A stretch of DNA of 64,000 nt, taken from Coptis chinensis. Lineage: Eukaryota; Streptophyta; Magnoliopsida; Ranunculales; Ranunculaceae. A program made the translations under genes and the position numbers. The notes under the pieces were generated by a model. That model made no database searches. It saw only the letters and a list, made by a program, of their open reading frames with translations, and had not been told where the DNA came from. The stretch spans positions 88,995,501-89,059,500 of the forward strand of contig CM027381.1 of the NCBI GenBank assembly GCA_015680905.1, read 5' to 3'. Below are positions 22,989 through 34,179 of the stretch, piece after piece; within the stretch, counting starts at the first letter, position 1, and each line of letters starts with the position of its first letter.

Positions 22989-23938
22989 CATAAACCAGTC
23001 CACAAGGATAGAAGAAGCTTCACAAGGAACACGATTCACAAGGATAGATAGAAGCAGCTTCACAAGGCAGCAAAGACCACCACCTGAACCAAGCGGACAA
23101 AGACCGGCCCGGCCCCGGCGGCAGCAGACACCAACAAAGCAGAAAACAACACCCGACAATAAGAATAACCCGGACAAAGATCAGCGAAGACCAACACCCA
23201 AAGACAGAAGACCGGCCAAAGATCATCAGCACTCCAAAGAACAGCGGCAACAACACCCAAAGAACAAGAGCACCAAAGACCCAAAGATCGGCGATAGTAG
23301 TAGCACCCAAGAATGCAGCCGACACCCGGCATCAGCACCCGGTCGCCACCACCGCGCATTTTACGACACCAGCCCACACGTACGACCACCACACCACAAT
23401 CATATCGGTTGAAAGAAAATTGAAAGGCTCTACATGTAAGAAGTAGGTACAAAAAGAACAAGAAGCACACTAAACTACTAAATGCCAGACATATAACTAA
23501 TATCTTTACAAAAACTTACCAACAGGATCTGGAAATAGAGCACAGTTCCATGTCTATACCTGTCTAGCAAAAAAAGACAAACCATCCTTGAAAGTTGAGA
23601 TTAAAAGTAAGAAAAGGAATGCACTTTCAATGGTGGCACAACTGTATAACACATTTATTGATAGGATCACCTTGTGTGGTCAATACTTCACCGCAACAAT
23701 GTGAGAAGTGCAATCCATAACGACAATATCGTCAATTGATACCGATGCCAATAACAATTTAACAAGCAGGGAGACCATATAGTCTTACTATGTACAAGAA
23801 GCCCCACTTAACACATAACTCAGGAGTTTTTCCTTTTCTTTTAATTTTTCTTCAATAATATTTTCAGATGGACAGAAGATTCTTGTTATGCAGGACAACT
23901 ATATACATAAACAGCACAAATGTACAATGATATTGGAA

Positions 23939-25045
23939 TTAAACCAAGACACTGAACCTCAATGCAAGATTAAGTAGTTTGAAAGGATACCGAGGTCTTA
24001 AATAACTGTGTCGGTCGTCCCTAATGTTTGAGTCAGTATCTACAGGAGGAGAAAGCACATATGTTGTCGGTTGAAAACCTACGTCAGTAAATTCGATATC
24101 TCTTTGAGTGTCACTGTCTGGGGATGTAGGATTGCTTGAGCTATAACTTTCAACAGACGTAGTTGTATATGTTTGCTGTATATTAGAGTTATCTGAAGAA
24201 GCAGAAAATACATGAAATCGCGAAGGATCCATCCCAAAAGATATGTGCCTCTGCCTTCTGCTAAAATGACAGGACCCTACTCAATGCTCCAGCTGTCAAA
24301 TGTTGCATGATATGCTCATTGAAGTCTGAGTCTTCTGAATATGAGACCTGAAAATACCCAACAGTAGATAATCTGAGTTAATAGATAATCAAGGAAGTTA
24401 AGAATAAACCAATCAAAAGAAAATTGGGCTACCATTCAACTCTAATCACTGACATCATCAGAATCGGAGTCTTCAGAGGGGATGCGGGCAAATGCAGATG
24501 GAGACGAAGATGTGCGCCTTCCTCTAGCGTTTCTTTCAATCCCCACTGCCGCTAGAAGCTCTTGGCTGTAAAGAGATGTTTATACATCAACTAATGTACT
24601 AAACCAAATTAAAGAATATCATTGAAAATATTATCTTCACTTGTGGTCACTCGCTATTTTCATGGAAGTAACATATGGAGCAAACCAGAAGCTGGATGGC
24701 ACATATTATCAAGTGTAATGGTATATGATTCACTTTCTAGATAAAAGAAGTACCTCGTAGGATCCTTCAATACAAGTAACTGCCATCATATTGGCCACTC
24801 TTTGCTTCTTTGTGACCTAGAGGAGAAACAAAACCATTTGATCCCTCAACATTACTATAAGAAAATGACAACACTATTCTTAGGTATTCCATACGTTTGC
24901 AAGAATGTGTTTGAAGAACTGAAACTGCATTTCAAGTCAAGTACTTATAAATAAACACTCAAATATATTACATACCACTAAGCAAAGAAACTTGCATACC
25001 ATTCAAGGATACATTGTAGATGATAATCATGCTTGCAATTGGTGA
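23939..25045 (-). pseudogene. Captured fragment of an RHF1A/RHF2A-like RING-H2 E3 ubiquitin ligase gene
   Basis: Read on the minus strand, exon-like blocks are bounded by AG/GT. Exon 25045-25000 encodes VTNCKHDYLQCILEW, the second half of a RING-H2 finger, with one residue fewer than usual between Asp and Leu. Exon 24816-24754 continues it in phase (QRSKEW...WQ...LKDPTS), with an in-frame TGA where the last-but-one zinc Cys is expected and Ser for another Cys. Exon 24565-24433 begins QELLAAVGIERNARGR and carries an acidic Ser-rich stretch. The next block, from 24347, has DSDFNEHIMQHLTA and a later frame containing MDPSRFHVFSASSD. RHF proteins are plant ubiquitin ligases active in gametophyte development. 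This order matches their RING plus downstream region. The first half of the RING is absent. The introns are kept, so DNA-level capture is likely. It cannot encode an active ligase. Confidence 0.75.
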
Positions 25046-25593
25046 CCTGAAACACAAAAAGCATAATTTTACTTCAAAGTATGCAGCCACACACTTAATT
25101 CAATAACTTGTAGGTGTAAAACAACAAGCCCAGAACTAATAAGCTACTGTAACATAAATTTCTGAGTAAAAAAATGATCTTTTTCAACAATTGAGTATAT
25201 ATTATTAATAAATTCAACATAATAGAAAAAAAATATGAGAGCAAGAGACAGTGGCAAATTTTTTTTGCCCACTCACTCAACTTTTTACAAGAGAGAGAAA
25301 AAAATATGAGAGAAAAGGTGTTGATCGAGTTTCCTTCGTGAAAGAGAGAGGAAGATGAGAGCGAGAGATGGTGGAAATTTTTTCTTAACCTAGTGGGAAA
25401 ATATCGAGTGGCAAAAGAGTTTAGGGGGAGAGGTGGATTCTAGGCAAAAGAGTGTAGTGGGAAAATTTCGTTTGCCGACAAATGGTAAATAGTGTTTGCT
25501 AGGGGCTCTAAATATACCCAAACACTGGCAAATGGTGCATTTAGTGGGAAAATAAAATTTGCCACCCCCATTTGCCACTAAACAAACACAGCC

Positions 25594-26340
25594 TCTTATT
25601 AGTTCCATTGCCCACACCAAGGGATGGAAGTATAGGATAGAATTTATGTTTTGCAATATTAATATCATGCTAGTGTTCTTTACTTTTCTTCTAGTAGTAT
25701 AGTTATTTAGAGTCAGGGAAGTATTCTTTGTGTTGCCTTAGAAGGGGTAGCTCAAGGAGTGGCTGCCTAGGGAAAGTATTCTTTGTGTTTGCCTTAAGTG
25801 GTGATTCATTGAATGGCCGCCCTATTAGGAAGTACTCCTTGATGTTGCTCTCGGTAATACATTAAATGGCTGCCCAAGCTTATATAAAAGGAAATAAGAT
25901 ATTAATAGCATAAACATAGGAACAATCTTAAGTAGAATTAATTGTTAACGATGTTTCGTCCAAGAGGGCATCAGCACTCGCTCGATTGCCTAATTATAGT
26001 CTACTTGTAAGAACAACCATGAAGCGTAAGGTCATAGATCAAAAGTATTAGTGGATTCTAATCTCTTGAATTCCCTCTTATAAAATCTCAATAGTTTAGT
26101 TAGTTTAGTTTAGTTTAGCATTAGAATCTAAAATCTTTATAATCATAGTTTTAATCCCTCAAATCCCCTTTCCAGTCATGTCCTTCACATAACATACACT
26201 TAAAAGTGGAACGATACCCTACTCATCCTTTACTTATTGAGGGATAATTAGGTTTTGATATGCTTCTATTTTGTTCAACGACCATCATCTATCTACATCA
26301 TCCATATACCATCTCAATAACACAAAAAGAAGTAAGGTCA
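25594..26340 (+). other. Right part of the element C LTR (U5 side)
   Basis: This is the continuation of the 5' LTR after the TIR insertion. It contains no gene. A short repeat of TAGTT(TAGTT)n lies at about 26094-26120. Confidence 0.6.
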
Positions 26341-26342
26341 AA

Positions 26343-26360
26343 TGGCGCCGCTGCCGGGGA
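26343..26360 (+). promoter_or_regulatory. Primer-binding site of element C
   Basis: TGGCGCCGCTGCCGGGGA lies two bases after the LTR end. This is the tRNA primer-binding sequence type typical of Athila-like elements. A degenerate second copy, TGGCGTCGTTGCC, occurs at about 26395. Confidence 0.82.
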
Positions 26361-27034
26361 TATAATTAATTATAGCCCTAAGAGCGAAAGTCAAATGGCG
26401 TCGTTGCCATTTTAAGTTGTTTATGTTTAACATTTTTTTTCAAGATTAGAACTTTGGATCTTGAGGTAATTTTAGCCACATCATCCATCCTTTTGAGAAA
26501 GAGAGAAGCTTGAAGGACATCTCGAAGACAAGATCTACCATCCAGGTTAGTCGAATCTTTATTCTTTTTATTTCATTCTTAGTATAGTTGCATCTTAGTT
26601 TAGTTTTATTGCTTTCTAGTATAATTGCATTTATGACCTTTTCAACAATTGAAGTTGCAAGCCAACACAGTGAAACATCAAACTCTAGTGTTTCTTGTCT
26701 GAATCTTGACAAACGGACTATCGTCTGTGGGCCGTGGTATTTAAGGAATTCAAGTGATTCACCATAACCCTAGAAGAGACTGCTTTAGACAACGGGCGAG
26801 ATACTAGCTACAAAGCCCAACCCATTTGAAGGAAAGTAGTTTTGCATTTTAGTATAATTTAGAATAGTTGCATATTAGTTTAATTGCATTCAAGCATAGT
26901 AGGATAGTTTTTCATCATTTTCGCATAGCATTTTCTAGTGTATACCCCGTGGTCCATATCATCATCTGGTAAGAATACAACAGTGGACAAGGTTTAACAA
27001 CCGACTCACAAGAATACTAGACGAGATTGATACA
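26361..27034 (+). other. Untranslated leader of element C
   Basis: This is the stretch between the primer-binding site and the gag start. No gene is supported. A degenerate primer-site-like copy lies near 26395. Confidence 0.6.
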
Positions 27035-28908
27035 ATGGCCACACGCAATAATGGAGTTGTTATGGATCCAAATAATGCTGAAGTTATCCTACCCATGCAT
27101 GCACAACAGAGGAAGAAGCTGAGTGATTTCTATTCGCCAATCATTGGAGACCCACCCAGTAGTATTGTTTTTCCAGAGACAAAAGCTAACTAGTTTGAAC
27201 TTAGAGCATCAGTAATTTCTATGCTTCCAAAGTTCAATGGTTCAGATAATGTTCAGCCTTATGTTCACATGAACAAATTTCTATCAGTCCTTAGAACTTT
27301 CAAGAACCAGAATATCAAGGATGAGAGTATCAAGTTAATTCTTTTTCCACTCTCACTCGAAGGCAAAGCATCCGAATGGCTAACTGAGCAGCCGATCAAT
27401 TCAATCAACAACTGGGAGAAGTTGAGAACAAAGTTTATGAACAAGTTCTACCCACCCCAGAAGACAGATGCCATGCAGCAAGCCATCAGCAATTTCAAAG
27501 GGAAGGTGACTAAAGAATAACATCAAAGCTAGGAAAAATTCAATAATCTGCTAGTCTCATGTCCACATCATGGTTATGATAAGAGCGCACACTGGCTCAT
27601 TTTTTCTTTCGAGGACTTTCTACTATGAACAACCAGATGATACAGTCAATGCATCAAGGTAAGTTTACATCATTGGATGGAGAGGAAGCCTACAACTTTA
27701 TCGAGAATTTAGCTGGAGACACTCAACAATAGAGTACTAGCAACGAGGACGTAGCTAGAGTGGAAGGGGTGCCGAAGCAATTTGGTAACCAAGTTCACGA
27801 AGACCCGGATCAAGCAATGTTATCAATTATGGCAAGCTTATCAACAGGACTTGAAACTCTGAACAAGAAGTTTGATAAGTTCTCTATGAATCCTCCAGAA
27901 GCAAACAATTTCCAAGCTAAACCTCAGCCATCCAAGCCTTGTTATGCCATTTGTGAGCTATGTTATGATGAAGGCCACACCACTGAAGAGTGTTCGTACT
28001 ATCCGGATACTAATACAGAGGCATGTAGTATCAACTTTTTAGGAAGAAATAACCAGTTCAATTAGGGACAGAATTATTGGAAGCCACAAAATACAAATCA
28101 GAGGAATTTTCCTCCAGGATTCCAAAATCAGTCAAATCAGTTCCAGAATAACCAGTATTAGTTCCAAGACCGCCAGCAACCATACAAAAATCAACAGTCA
28201 TACCAGAACCAACAATACCAAGCCAACACAAATAGAAAGTTAGTACCAGATCTTATGAGTGGATACATTGCCCCTACGCCTCAGTCGAACAAAGCAGTTA
28301 TCCCACATCTGGAAGAAGCTATCACCACCATTGTAAATGAGCTGAAATAGACAAATCAAAGAACCCAGAAGTTGGAGAATAACGTTAGTGTCATTCAAGG
28401 CCAGATAGGGCAAATCACTGGTGCCTTGACGGAAAGATTGAAAGGAGCATTACCAAGCCAGCCGGAGCCAAATCCGAAAGGAAGAGGTGTCTTGCAGGTG
28501 GATAACCTAGAGATTACTCAGTCGAATGACCAAGTTAATGTTGTCACCACTCTGAGGTCAGGCAAGAAAGTTGATAACAAGATTGTCTATAAACCAGAAA
28601 AAGATTCTGCGGAGCCTAAGGTAACTTATGTCCCCACCATCCCACCTAGTTCTAACATTCTAGATATATCTAGTGTTGTGCCACCTGCTGAAAAAGTTGT
28701 TGCAAAAGAAGTTGAAGGAACTACTGTGGAAGTAACTAAGAAGAAACCATCACGAGTGACTCCACCTGTCACTCCACTATCTGTTACCAAGCCAATCGAA
28801 GCCGAAAAAAAAGAACTGATATTGAAGAATCTGCCAGCACCGTTTCCTTCAAAACTAGTGAATACCAGAAAAGATGACCAGTACAAGGAGATTTGCGATG
28901 TATTTTAG
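27035..28908 (+). pseudogene. Gag of element C
   Basis: The ATG at 27035 opens a frame with the Athila capsid core: KLSDFYSPIIGDPPSS, then ISMLPKFNGSDNVQPYVH, LFPLSLEGKASEWL and FMNKFYPPQK. The frame changes near 27600 in a T-run. The second half has a CX2CX4HX4C zinc knuckle (CELCYDEGHTTEEC), a Gln/Asn-rich tract and VVTTLRSGKKVD, the usual gag-protease landmark. Stops are frequent: TAG at 27191, 27530, 27730, 28063, 28159, 28348 and 28906, and TAA at 27518. Several lie in Gln-rich stretches, which fits CAG-to-TAG change. It cannot make full-length gag. Confidence 0.88.
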
Positions 28909-31136
28909 AATTTGCAGATTAATATCCCATTTTTGACCGCCATCAAGCAAGTTCCCTCGTATGCCAAATTCGTGAAAGATCTAGTGAAGAAGAAGACCAA
29001 CATTCTGAAAGAAGCTTTTATCGCTTAAAGATGTTTATCGTACCTACAGAATCTAGCGGTTGTGAAACTGAAAGATCCTAGAAGTCCAACTGTTACATGC
29101 AAAATTGGAGATTCCTTATAATAGCAAGCTTTATTAGATTTGGGTGCCAGTATGAATCTTCTACCATATTTCGTCTACGAGAAGTTAGGCTTGAAGGATC
29201 TTAAACCGACTGATATTACTTTACAGTTGGCAGATAGATCAGTGAAGATACCTAGAGGAATCATTAAAGATGTCATAGTTAAGATCGAAGATTTCTATTA
29301 TCCGGTTGATTTCATAGTACTCGACACAGAACCTACATATGGTAGGCAGATACCAATCATTCTAGGCAAACCATTCTTGGCCACTGCAAATGCACTCATC
29401 AACTGTCAAAATGGTAATATGACGTTATCCTTTGGTAATATGATAGTCAAGACCAATGTTTTCCATATGTTACAGAAACCACATGAGGTGTGTGCTGTGA
29501 ACGAGGTATGCATGATTGAAGCATTAACATAGGATTATGTGACTCATTCATATCCTGCTGATGAGTTATTGAAAGCTCTGACAGACTCAGACTGTGAGGA
29601 ACTTAGTGTTGAGGCAATCAATGTGATTTTGGATTCATCACCTGTCATGGATGATAGCAAGTTCAAAGAAAAGTTTGAATCGCCTATGCCTGATGGACCA
29701 TCTAAAGAGCTTAAAAAGGAGCCGCCTAAGCTAGAATTGAAATCTTTCTCGTCTACACTCAAGTATGTTTTCTTGGGAGATTTGGGAACCTTCCCAGTAT
29801 TTATTGCATCAGATTTGACTGAGGAGCAAGAATCCAAGTTAGTAGCACTTTTAAAGGAATACAAGTTAGCTATAGGTTGGACAATTGGTGATATCAAGGG
29901 GATCAACCCTATGATAGTTCAACATAGGATTCATTTGGAAGAGGATTCCAAGACTTCTAAGCAACCACAGAGGATGCTTAATTCGAAGATGAAGGAAGTA
30001 GTTAGAGAAGAGGTCATCAAACTCCTTGACGTCGGCATTATCTACCCTATTTCTGATAGTCAATGGGTTAGTCCAGTTCAAGTTGTGTCGAAGAAGTCTG
30101 GAACCACAGTGATCGAGAACGAGAACAATGAGTTGATTCTAACCAGGATTTAGACTAGATGGAGAGTTTGCATCGATTACAGGAAGCTGAATAGCGCATC
30201 GAGGAAAAATCATTTTCCATTGCCATTCATTGATCAAATATTAGAAAGATTAACTGGACAAGCTTACTACTGCTTTCTTGATGGTTACTCAAGATATTTT
30301 CAAATCCATATTCACCCTGAGGACCAAGAGAAGACCACATTCACATGTCCGTTCAGAACATTCGCCTACCGTCATATGCCTTTTGGTCTATGCAATGCAT
30401 CGGCCACTTTTCAGCGATACATGATAAGTATTTTTTACGACATGGTAGAGAAATACATGGAAGTTTTTATGGACGATTTTTCAGTTTTTGGATCATCTTT
30501 TGAGGACTGCCTACACTATCTCTCCTTAGTCCTTAAACGTTGTTGCAATACCAACTTAGTTTTAAACTCGGAAAAATGTCACTTCATGGTAAAGGAAAGA
30601 ATAGTGCTGGGTCACCAAGTTTCAAAGGAAGGAATTCTAGTAGATCGAGCAAAGATTGATATTATAAAGGATCTACCCAAACCGAGAACTGTAAAAGATA
30701 TTCGTGCCTTCCTAGGTCACGCAGGATTCTACCGTCGATTTATCAAGGATTTCAACAGAATTGCAAGACTGCTGTCACATCTGTTAGGGAAAGATATTGT
30801 CTTTGATTTTGATACCTCATGTGTCAAAGCTTTTATGAAGTTAAAGGAAGCACTCACTTCAGCACCAATCATTTGTGCGCCCGATTGGAGCCAGCCATTT
30901 GAGATCATGTGTGATGCATCTGATTATGCTATAGGAGCCATTCTAGGACAAAGAGACAAGAAAGTGACATATGCAATCTATTATGCTAGCAAGACTCTAA
31001 ATGGAGCTCAGATTAACTATTCTACCACTGAGAAGGAACTCTTAGCCATCGTCTATTCTCTTGAAAAATTTCGTTAATATCTGATAGGTTCAAATGTAAT
31101 AGTTTATACTGACCATGCTTCCTTGCGTCATTTATT
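28909..31136 (+). pseudogene. Pol of element C, first part: protease, reverse transcriptase, RNase H start
   Basis: Protease: ALLDLGASMNLLPYFVY near 29127, with tandem TAA and TAG just before it. RT follows from about 29990: GIIYPISDSQWVSPVQVV, CIDYRKLN, HFPLPFIDQILERL, MPFGLCNASATFQRYM and an intact catalytic box FMDD (near 30475), then EKCHFMVKERIVLGH and HAGFYRRFIKDF. RNase H begins MCDASDYAIGAILGQ near 30910 and ends abruptly at 31136, where the CACTA transposon interrupts it. Stops are TAG at 29530 and 30151 and TAA at 31075. The RT domain between the stops at 30151 and 31075 is long and open (285 residues from 30220), the best preserved part of the element. Confidence 0.93.
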
Positions 31137-31149
31137 CACTACACCAGAA
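31137..31149 (+). repeat. Left terminal inverted repeat of the CACTA element
   Basis: CACTACACCAGAA, preceded by the ATT target copy at 31134-31136. It pairs with 47251-47263. Confidence 0.96.
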
Positions 31150-31160
31150 AAGACATTTAC

Positions 31161-31499
31161 TAACGGTTATATCCGTTACTAATATTTTTACTAACGGTTA
31201 TATCCGTTAGTTCTGGGGCGTCACTCTCACTTAGGCCAACTTTAGTAACGGATATAACCGTTACTGATTAATAATATTAGTAACGGTTATATCCGTTACT
31301 AAAATTATTTGTAACGGATAGCCAACAACTCGTGACCCGATTAAATTTGTCATTTGTAACGGATATAAGTGTTAGTCAAGTTTGGCGCGCTTCAGTTTCT
31401 AGCGGGAAAATAATTTGTTTCTCACGGATATAACCGTTAGTAATGGATGTGGTCACTTGTTTACTAACTATTATTTGTAACGGATATATCCATTAGTAA
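31161..31499. repeat. Left subterminal repeats of the CACTA element
   Basis: About eight copies, in both orientations, of a palindrome-like motif close to TAACGGATATAACCGTTA, some degenerate. In En/Spm-type elements, repeated subterminal motifs are bound by the TNPA protein. That role here is inferred from position and repetition. Confidence 0.85.
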
Positions 31500-31973
31500 A
31501 CTGTCGCCACTAAATTAAAAAAAAAAATCCTGGGTCAAATAATATCCAATACAAATTTGGTCAAATAATGTCAGATGAGTAGACGCTGAACTATGTGACT
31601 GACTTCTCATACTTATATACAATGATATGATGAGTACAAAATTTTCACCGGGTCAAGGGCAGAGAAAGGAGCTCCCAAAGCCTTCCGAGTGGTGGACATG
31701 AATGTACTAAGTCGAGAGACTATGGAGAAGCAAATTGATTCTTGGACCCTCTCCTTCATCATCGACGCTTCTTCCGAATTCTACAGAGATCTGAAAAGCT
31801 TCAAGAGTGGTGATTCTTTCTTCGATGCTATAGGTACCCGGTGTATCGGGGCCCATGTATGACCAAGGTCTAACACAACACAATCTTAACAATAGAAAAT
31901 CTTTGGACCCCAAGAATACTGATATAAGAAAGAGGGCACCAAAAGATAGAGAACCCAAAGCACAAGTTCTCAT
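31500..31973. other. Unassigned stretch inside the CACTA element
   Basis: A plus-strand frame around 31700-31850 reads METMEKQIDSW-like coding (RETMEKQIDSWTLSFIIDA) without recognisable identity. It may be another captured fragment. Nothing else is supported. Confidence 0.3.
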
Positions 31974-32830
31974 CTATAGCCATCTTCACCACTTAGTGAC
32001 AGTAGAATAGAAGGAAATAACTCTGAAGATTCTTCTCTAGGGCATATACATATGGCAATTTGACTAAGCTTCTGACAAGAAAAGGAACTTGATCCAATTG
32101 ATTTTAAATGATAACCGAGCTGCAAACAATTAAGCACAAAATTAGAACAACGTTCTTTATCTAGAGGCCCACCACAATAACTATTTAACATCACCTCATT
32201 GAAAGACAAAATGCATCAGTATCACTTTAAACAATATAAAATGGAAAGTGAAAGGCAAAAACTGAAACTAGCTAATTTACAAAGACTGCGCACCTAGTCA
32301 CCTACAAGTGTACAAATAATGCTATCCGAAAATAGCATGTCAATCATCAACATCATAGATAAAATCAAGGCAAGAGATGAACAGATGCATACTTCCAAGT
32401 CCCCATACTACATCAACACTACTAGGACTCAGCTTAGATACTGCGTGTCCAATTTAAATATGAGGTATCCGAAACATATGGGTTGTCAATGCAATACAAA
32501 AGGTTCGCAAGGTTTGGAAAAAGATTTGCAAGCAGCCCAGTAATATATTATCAAGAAAATCAAATCATTTAGATTTCAAACCTTTGAAGCCTCAATCTCG
32601 TGTCGGCATCATCATATAGAGGCCCACCAATAAAGAAACCATCTGGTTCAGTTGTCGTTTCCAGCACTAATTCACCTTTCTGCAGAGGAGCGTCGCCACT
32701 ATTATCTGCAGTTACAACTCTTATATCAACACCAGAAATCGGTGGAGAAACTGAACCCTCGATATACAATCCCGATCGACCAGAAAAGGGCAGAATCTTT
32801 TCTTGACAACCATCAATTGTAACTGAAACC
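31974..32830 (-). pseudogene. Captured fragment of a NOMO (nodal modulator-like) gene
   Basis: Minus strand. The exon from 32830 (after acceptor TTTTCTAG) encodes VSVTIDGCQEKILPFSGRSG, then LYIEGSVSPPISGVDIR and LETTTEPDGFFIGGPLYDD. It ends near 32575 with a small frame disturbance. The exon 32119-31974 (after acceptor TTTGCAG) encodes LGYHLKSIGSSSFSCQKLSQ, then PSILLSLSGEDGYR. These motifs match the repeated beta-sandwich (carbohydrate-binding-like) domains of plant NOMO proteins, ER membrane proteins of the translocon-associated complex. The two exons are in the correct order, with an intron between. The rest of the NOMO gene is absent. The fragment lies directly downstream of CIPK exons on the same strand, and the first NOMO exon can join the last CIPK exon in frame. 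No complete protein is possible. Confidence 0.82.
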
Positions 32831-32918
32831 TAGAAAAGAAAAGGTAGTAAATACCATGTTATAGCAACAGCCCACAGATAAGAACAGAGTTCATATTGCT
32901 CAAGGAATCATTTTGTAC

Positions 32919-34179
32919 CTCTGTGGCGACAGAAAGATGGCCCTTTCTTCCAGTCTTGTCACCTTTCAACTTCATCTGCAATATGGTTGGCATATTGCCA
33001 AGTTAATCAAATAATTTTGCTAAAAATGCTTAATCATATAACTTGTGGAGCGTCCTTATCAATATACCATATTAAGATGCAGCGTTTTACCTTGTAATTA
33101 TTCTTGTGCACATTAAAACCAAGAGGTTTGGCAGCTTCCTCTATTTTAGACATTATTTCATTTTTAGGCTTGAGAAGTAAAACGTGTTTCTCGGCTGACG
33201 AGACCCTATAGTTGGAAGGTGTAAACAAACGATTACAAAGGAGCATTCATTAGTCAGTCCGAAAAATGAAATTTTTAGGAGATAAATTGCAAAGGGAAAC
33301 AGTCATGCTGCTGGTTGTTTTGACCAGTGGCTGGTGAACATAATCATACTCTTACAGTTACAATAACACCACTGAGCACGAGAAATAAAAAAAAAAACAA
33401 AGCATAAGGGCTCAATTCATCAGAAATTAGTGATCATACCTTTGAGTCGTTAAATACAGCAACAACATCATCGAGGCTTACGTCTTCTCCTTGTTCAAAG
33501 TCTGGTGGTCTATACCCTTTCTTAAACCATTCATTTTCTAGTATGTCAGGGATTGTAATTCTCTGGGGAACATAAAAAGGTGTAACATTATAGAAAAGCC
33601 AAACACATCAAATCTACGATGCTGATTTCAGTACAAAACGAGCTCAAAGATTGGGCTTGGGGTCGGTTTAACTATAAAACCACTAGCGTGGAAGAAGCTT
33701 TCTCGAGAGTGGAGACAACTTACAGTAAGAGGATTGGGGTCAAGGATGCGCTTAATTAGGTTCTTTGCGCTGGACGAAAACCATGAAGGACACGTAAAAT
33801 CAGCCTTGTTGATCTGTAGTTTCAGTGAACTAGATCATGCAACACTTCTCTGATCAAATATTAATATTGAATTAGGAAGGAAATCATATTTAAGTAGTCA
33901 CCTTTAAATACAGAGATATTAGATTTGACTCGTCAAAAAGGCAAGTAGCGAGCCATAAGAACAAAAAGAATCACTCCACAGACCATATATCCATTTGTTG
34001 TTCCATCATAACCTTAATCATTAAGAACCTAATATAAGAAAAACACCGGAAAAATACAAACCGTCATAAGATGCAATAGTGAAAACCAATTCATGATTAA
34101 ACAAAGATAGAACCAGAAAAATACCTCTTGAGCAACATAATTTAGTGTCCCACAAGCGAGTGTGAAGTAGGCCATCTGC
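32919..34179 (-). pseudogene. Captured fragment of a CIPK (CBL-interacting protein kinase) gene
   Basis: Minus strand, with introns kept. Exon 34179-34125: activation-loop region (ADGLLHT, then CGTLNYVAQE in a shifted frame; one-base damage). About 34025-33902: kinase subdomain IX (CGVILFVLMARYLPF, flanks damaged). Exon 33813-33724: [20 protein letters not shown] and RILDPNPLT. Exon 33562-33440: RITIPDILENEWFKKGYRPP and DDVVAVFNDSK. Exon 33205-33091: NEIMSKIEEAAKPLGFNVHK. Exon 32975-32919: MKLKGDKTGRKGHLSVATE, the PPI domain. CIPKs are calcium-signalling kinases regulated by CBL proteins. The exon expected between 33440 and 33205, with the NAF/FISL motif that binds CBL, is missing. The ATP-binding N-lobe and the C-terminal end are absent. 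The last three exons are intact and bounded by GT/AG. Confidence 0.88.

Larger units (their letters stand above)
22596..25593. mobile_element. 3-kb non-autonomous TIR element carrying captured gene exons
   Basis: The two ends are inverted copies of 24 bases with two mismatches (22596-22619 and 25570-25593), beginning GG(A/C)TGTGTTTGTTTA and continuing TGGCAAAT. Inside both ends the motifs TAGTGGGAAAAT and TTTGCCAGTG recur several times, forming subterminal repeats. It sits within the LTR of element C. The end sequence resembles PIF/Harbinger-type ends, which duplicate a 3-bp target. TTA precedes the left end, but TCT follows the right end (TTA occurs two bases later), so the duplication is unresolved. 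No transposase is present. The interior holds exons of an RHF-like RING protein on the minus strand (23939-25045). From about 22990 to 23938 I recognise no gene. Confidence 0.75.
21750..26340 (+). repeat. 5' LTR of element C, split by a 3-kb TIR element
   Basis: The LTR starts TGATAAGTGCTCAAAG at 21750, closely matching the LTR of element B, and ends ...AAGGTCA at 26340, two bases before a primer-binding site. Removing the insertion at 22596-25593 leaves about 1.6 kb. A promoter (TATA at 22295) precedes R, and AATAAAATA near 22382 may act as a polyadenylation signal. A 24-base direct repeat, ACAAGGATCGTGCGTCCAGA and variants, lies at about 22108-22173 in U3. The matching 3' LTR is not in the window. 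Confidence 0.8.

Noticed and set aside
22978..23412. 144-codon plus-strand frame rich in Pro, Arg and Gln
   Set aside because: Low-complexity A/C-rich DNA within a non-autonomous element. There is no domain, and open frames also cross it on the opposite strand.
31161..31499. Spaced repeats considered as a CRISPR-like array
   Set aside because: Repeats are inverted and irregularly spaced, and they lie at the end of a CACTA transposon in plant DNA. They are subterminal repeats.
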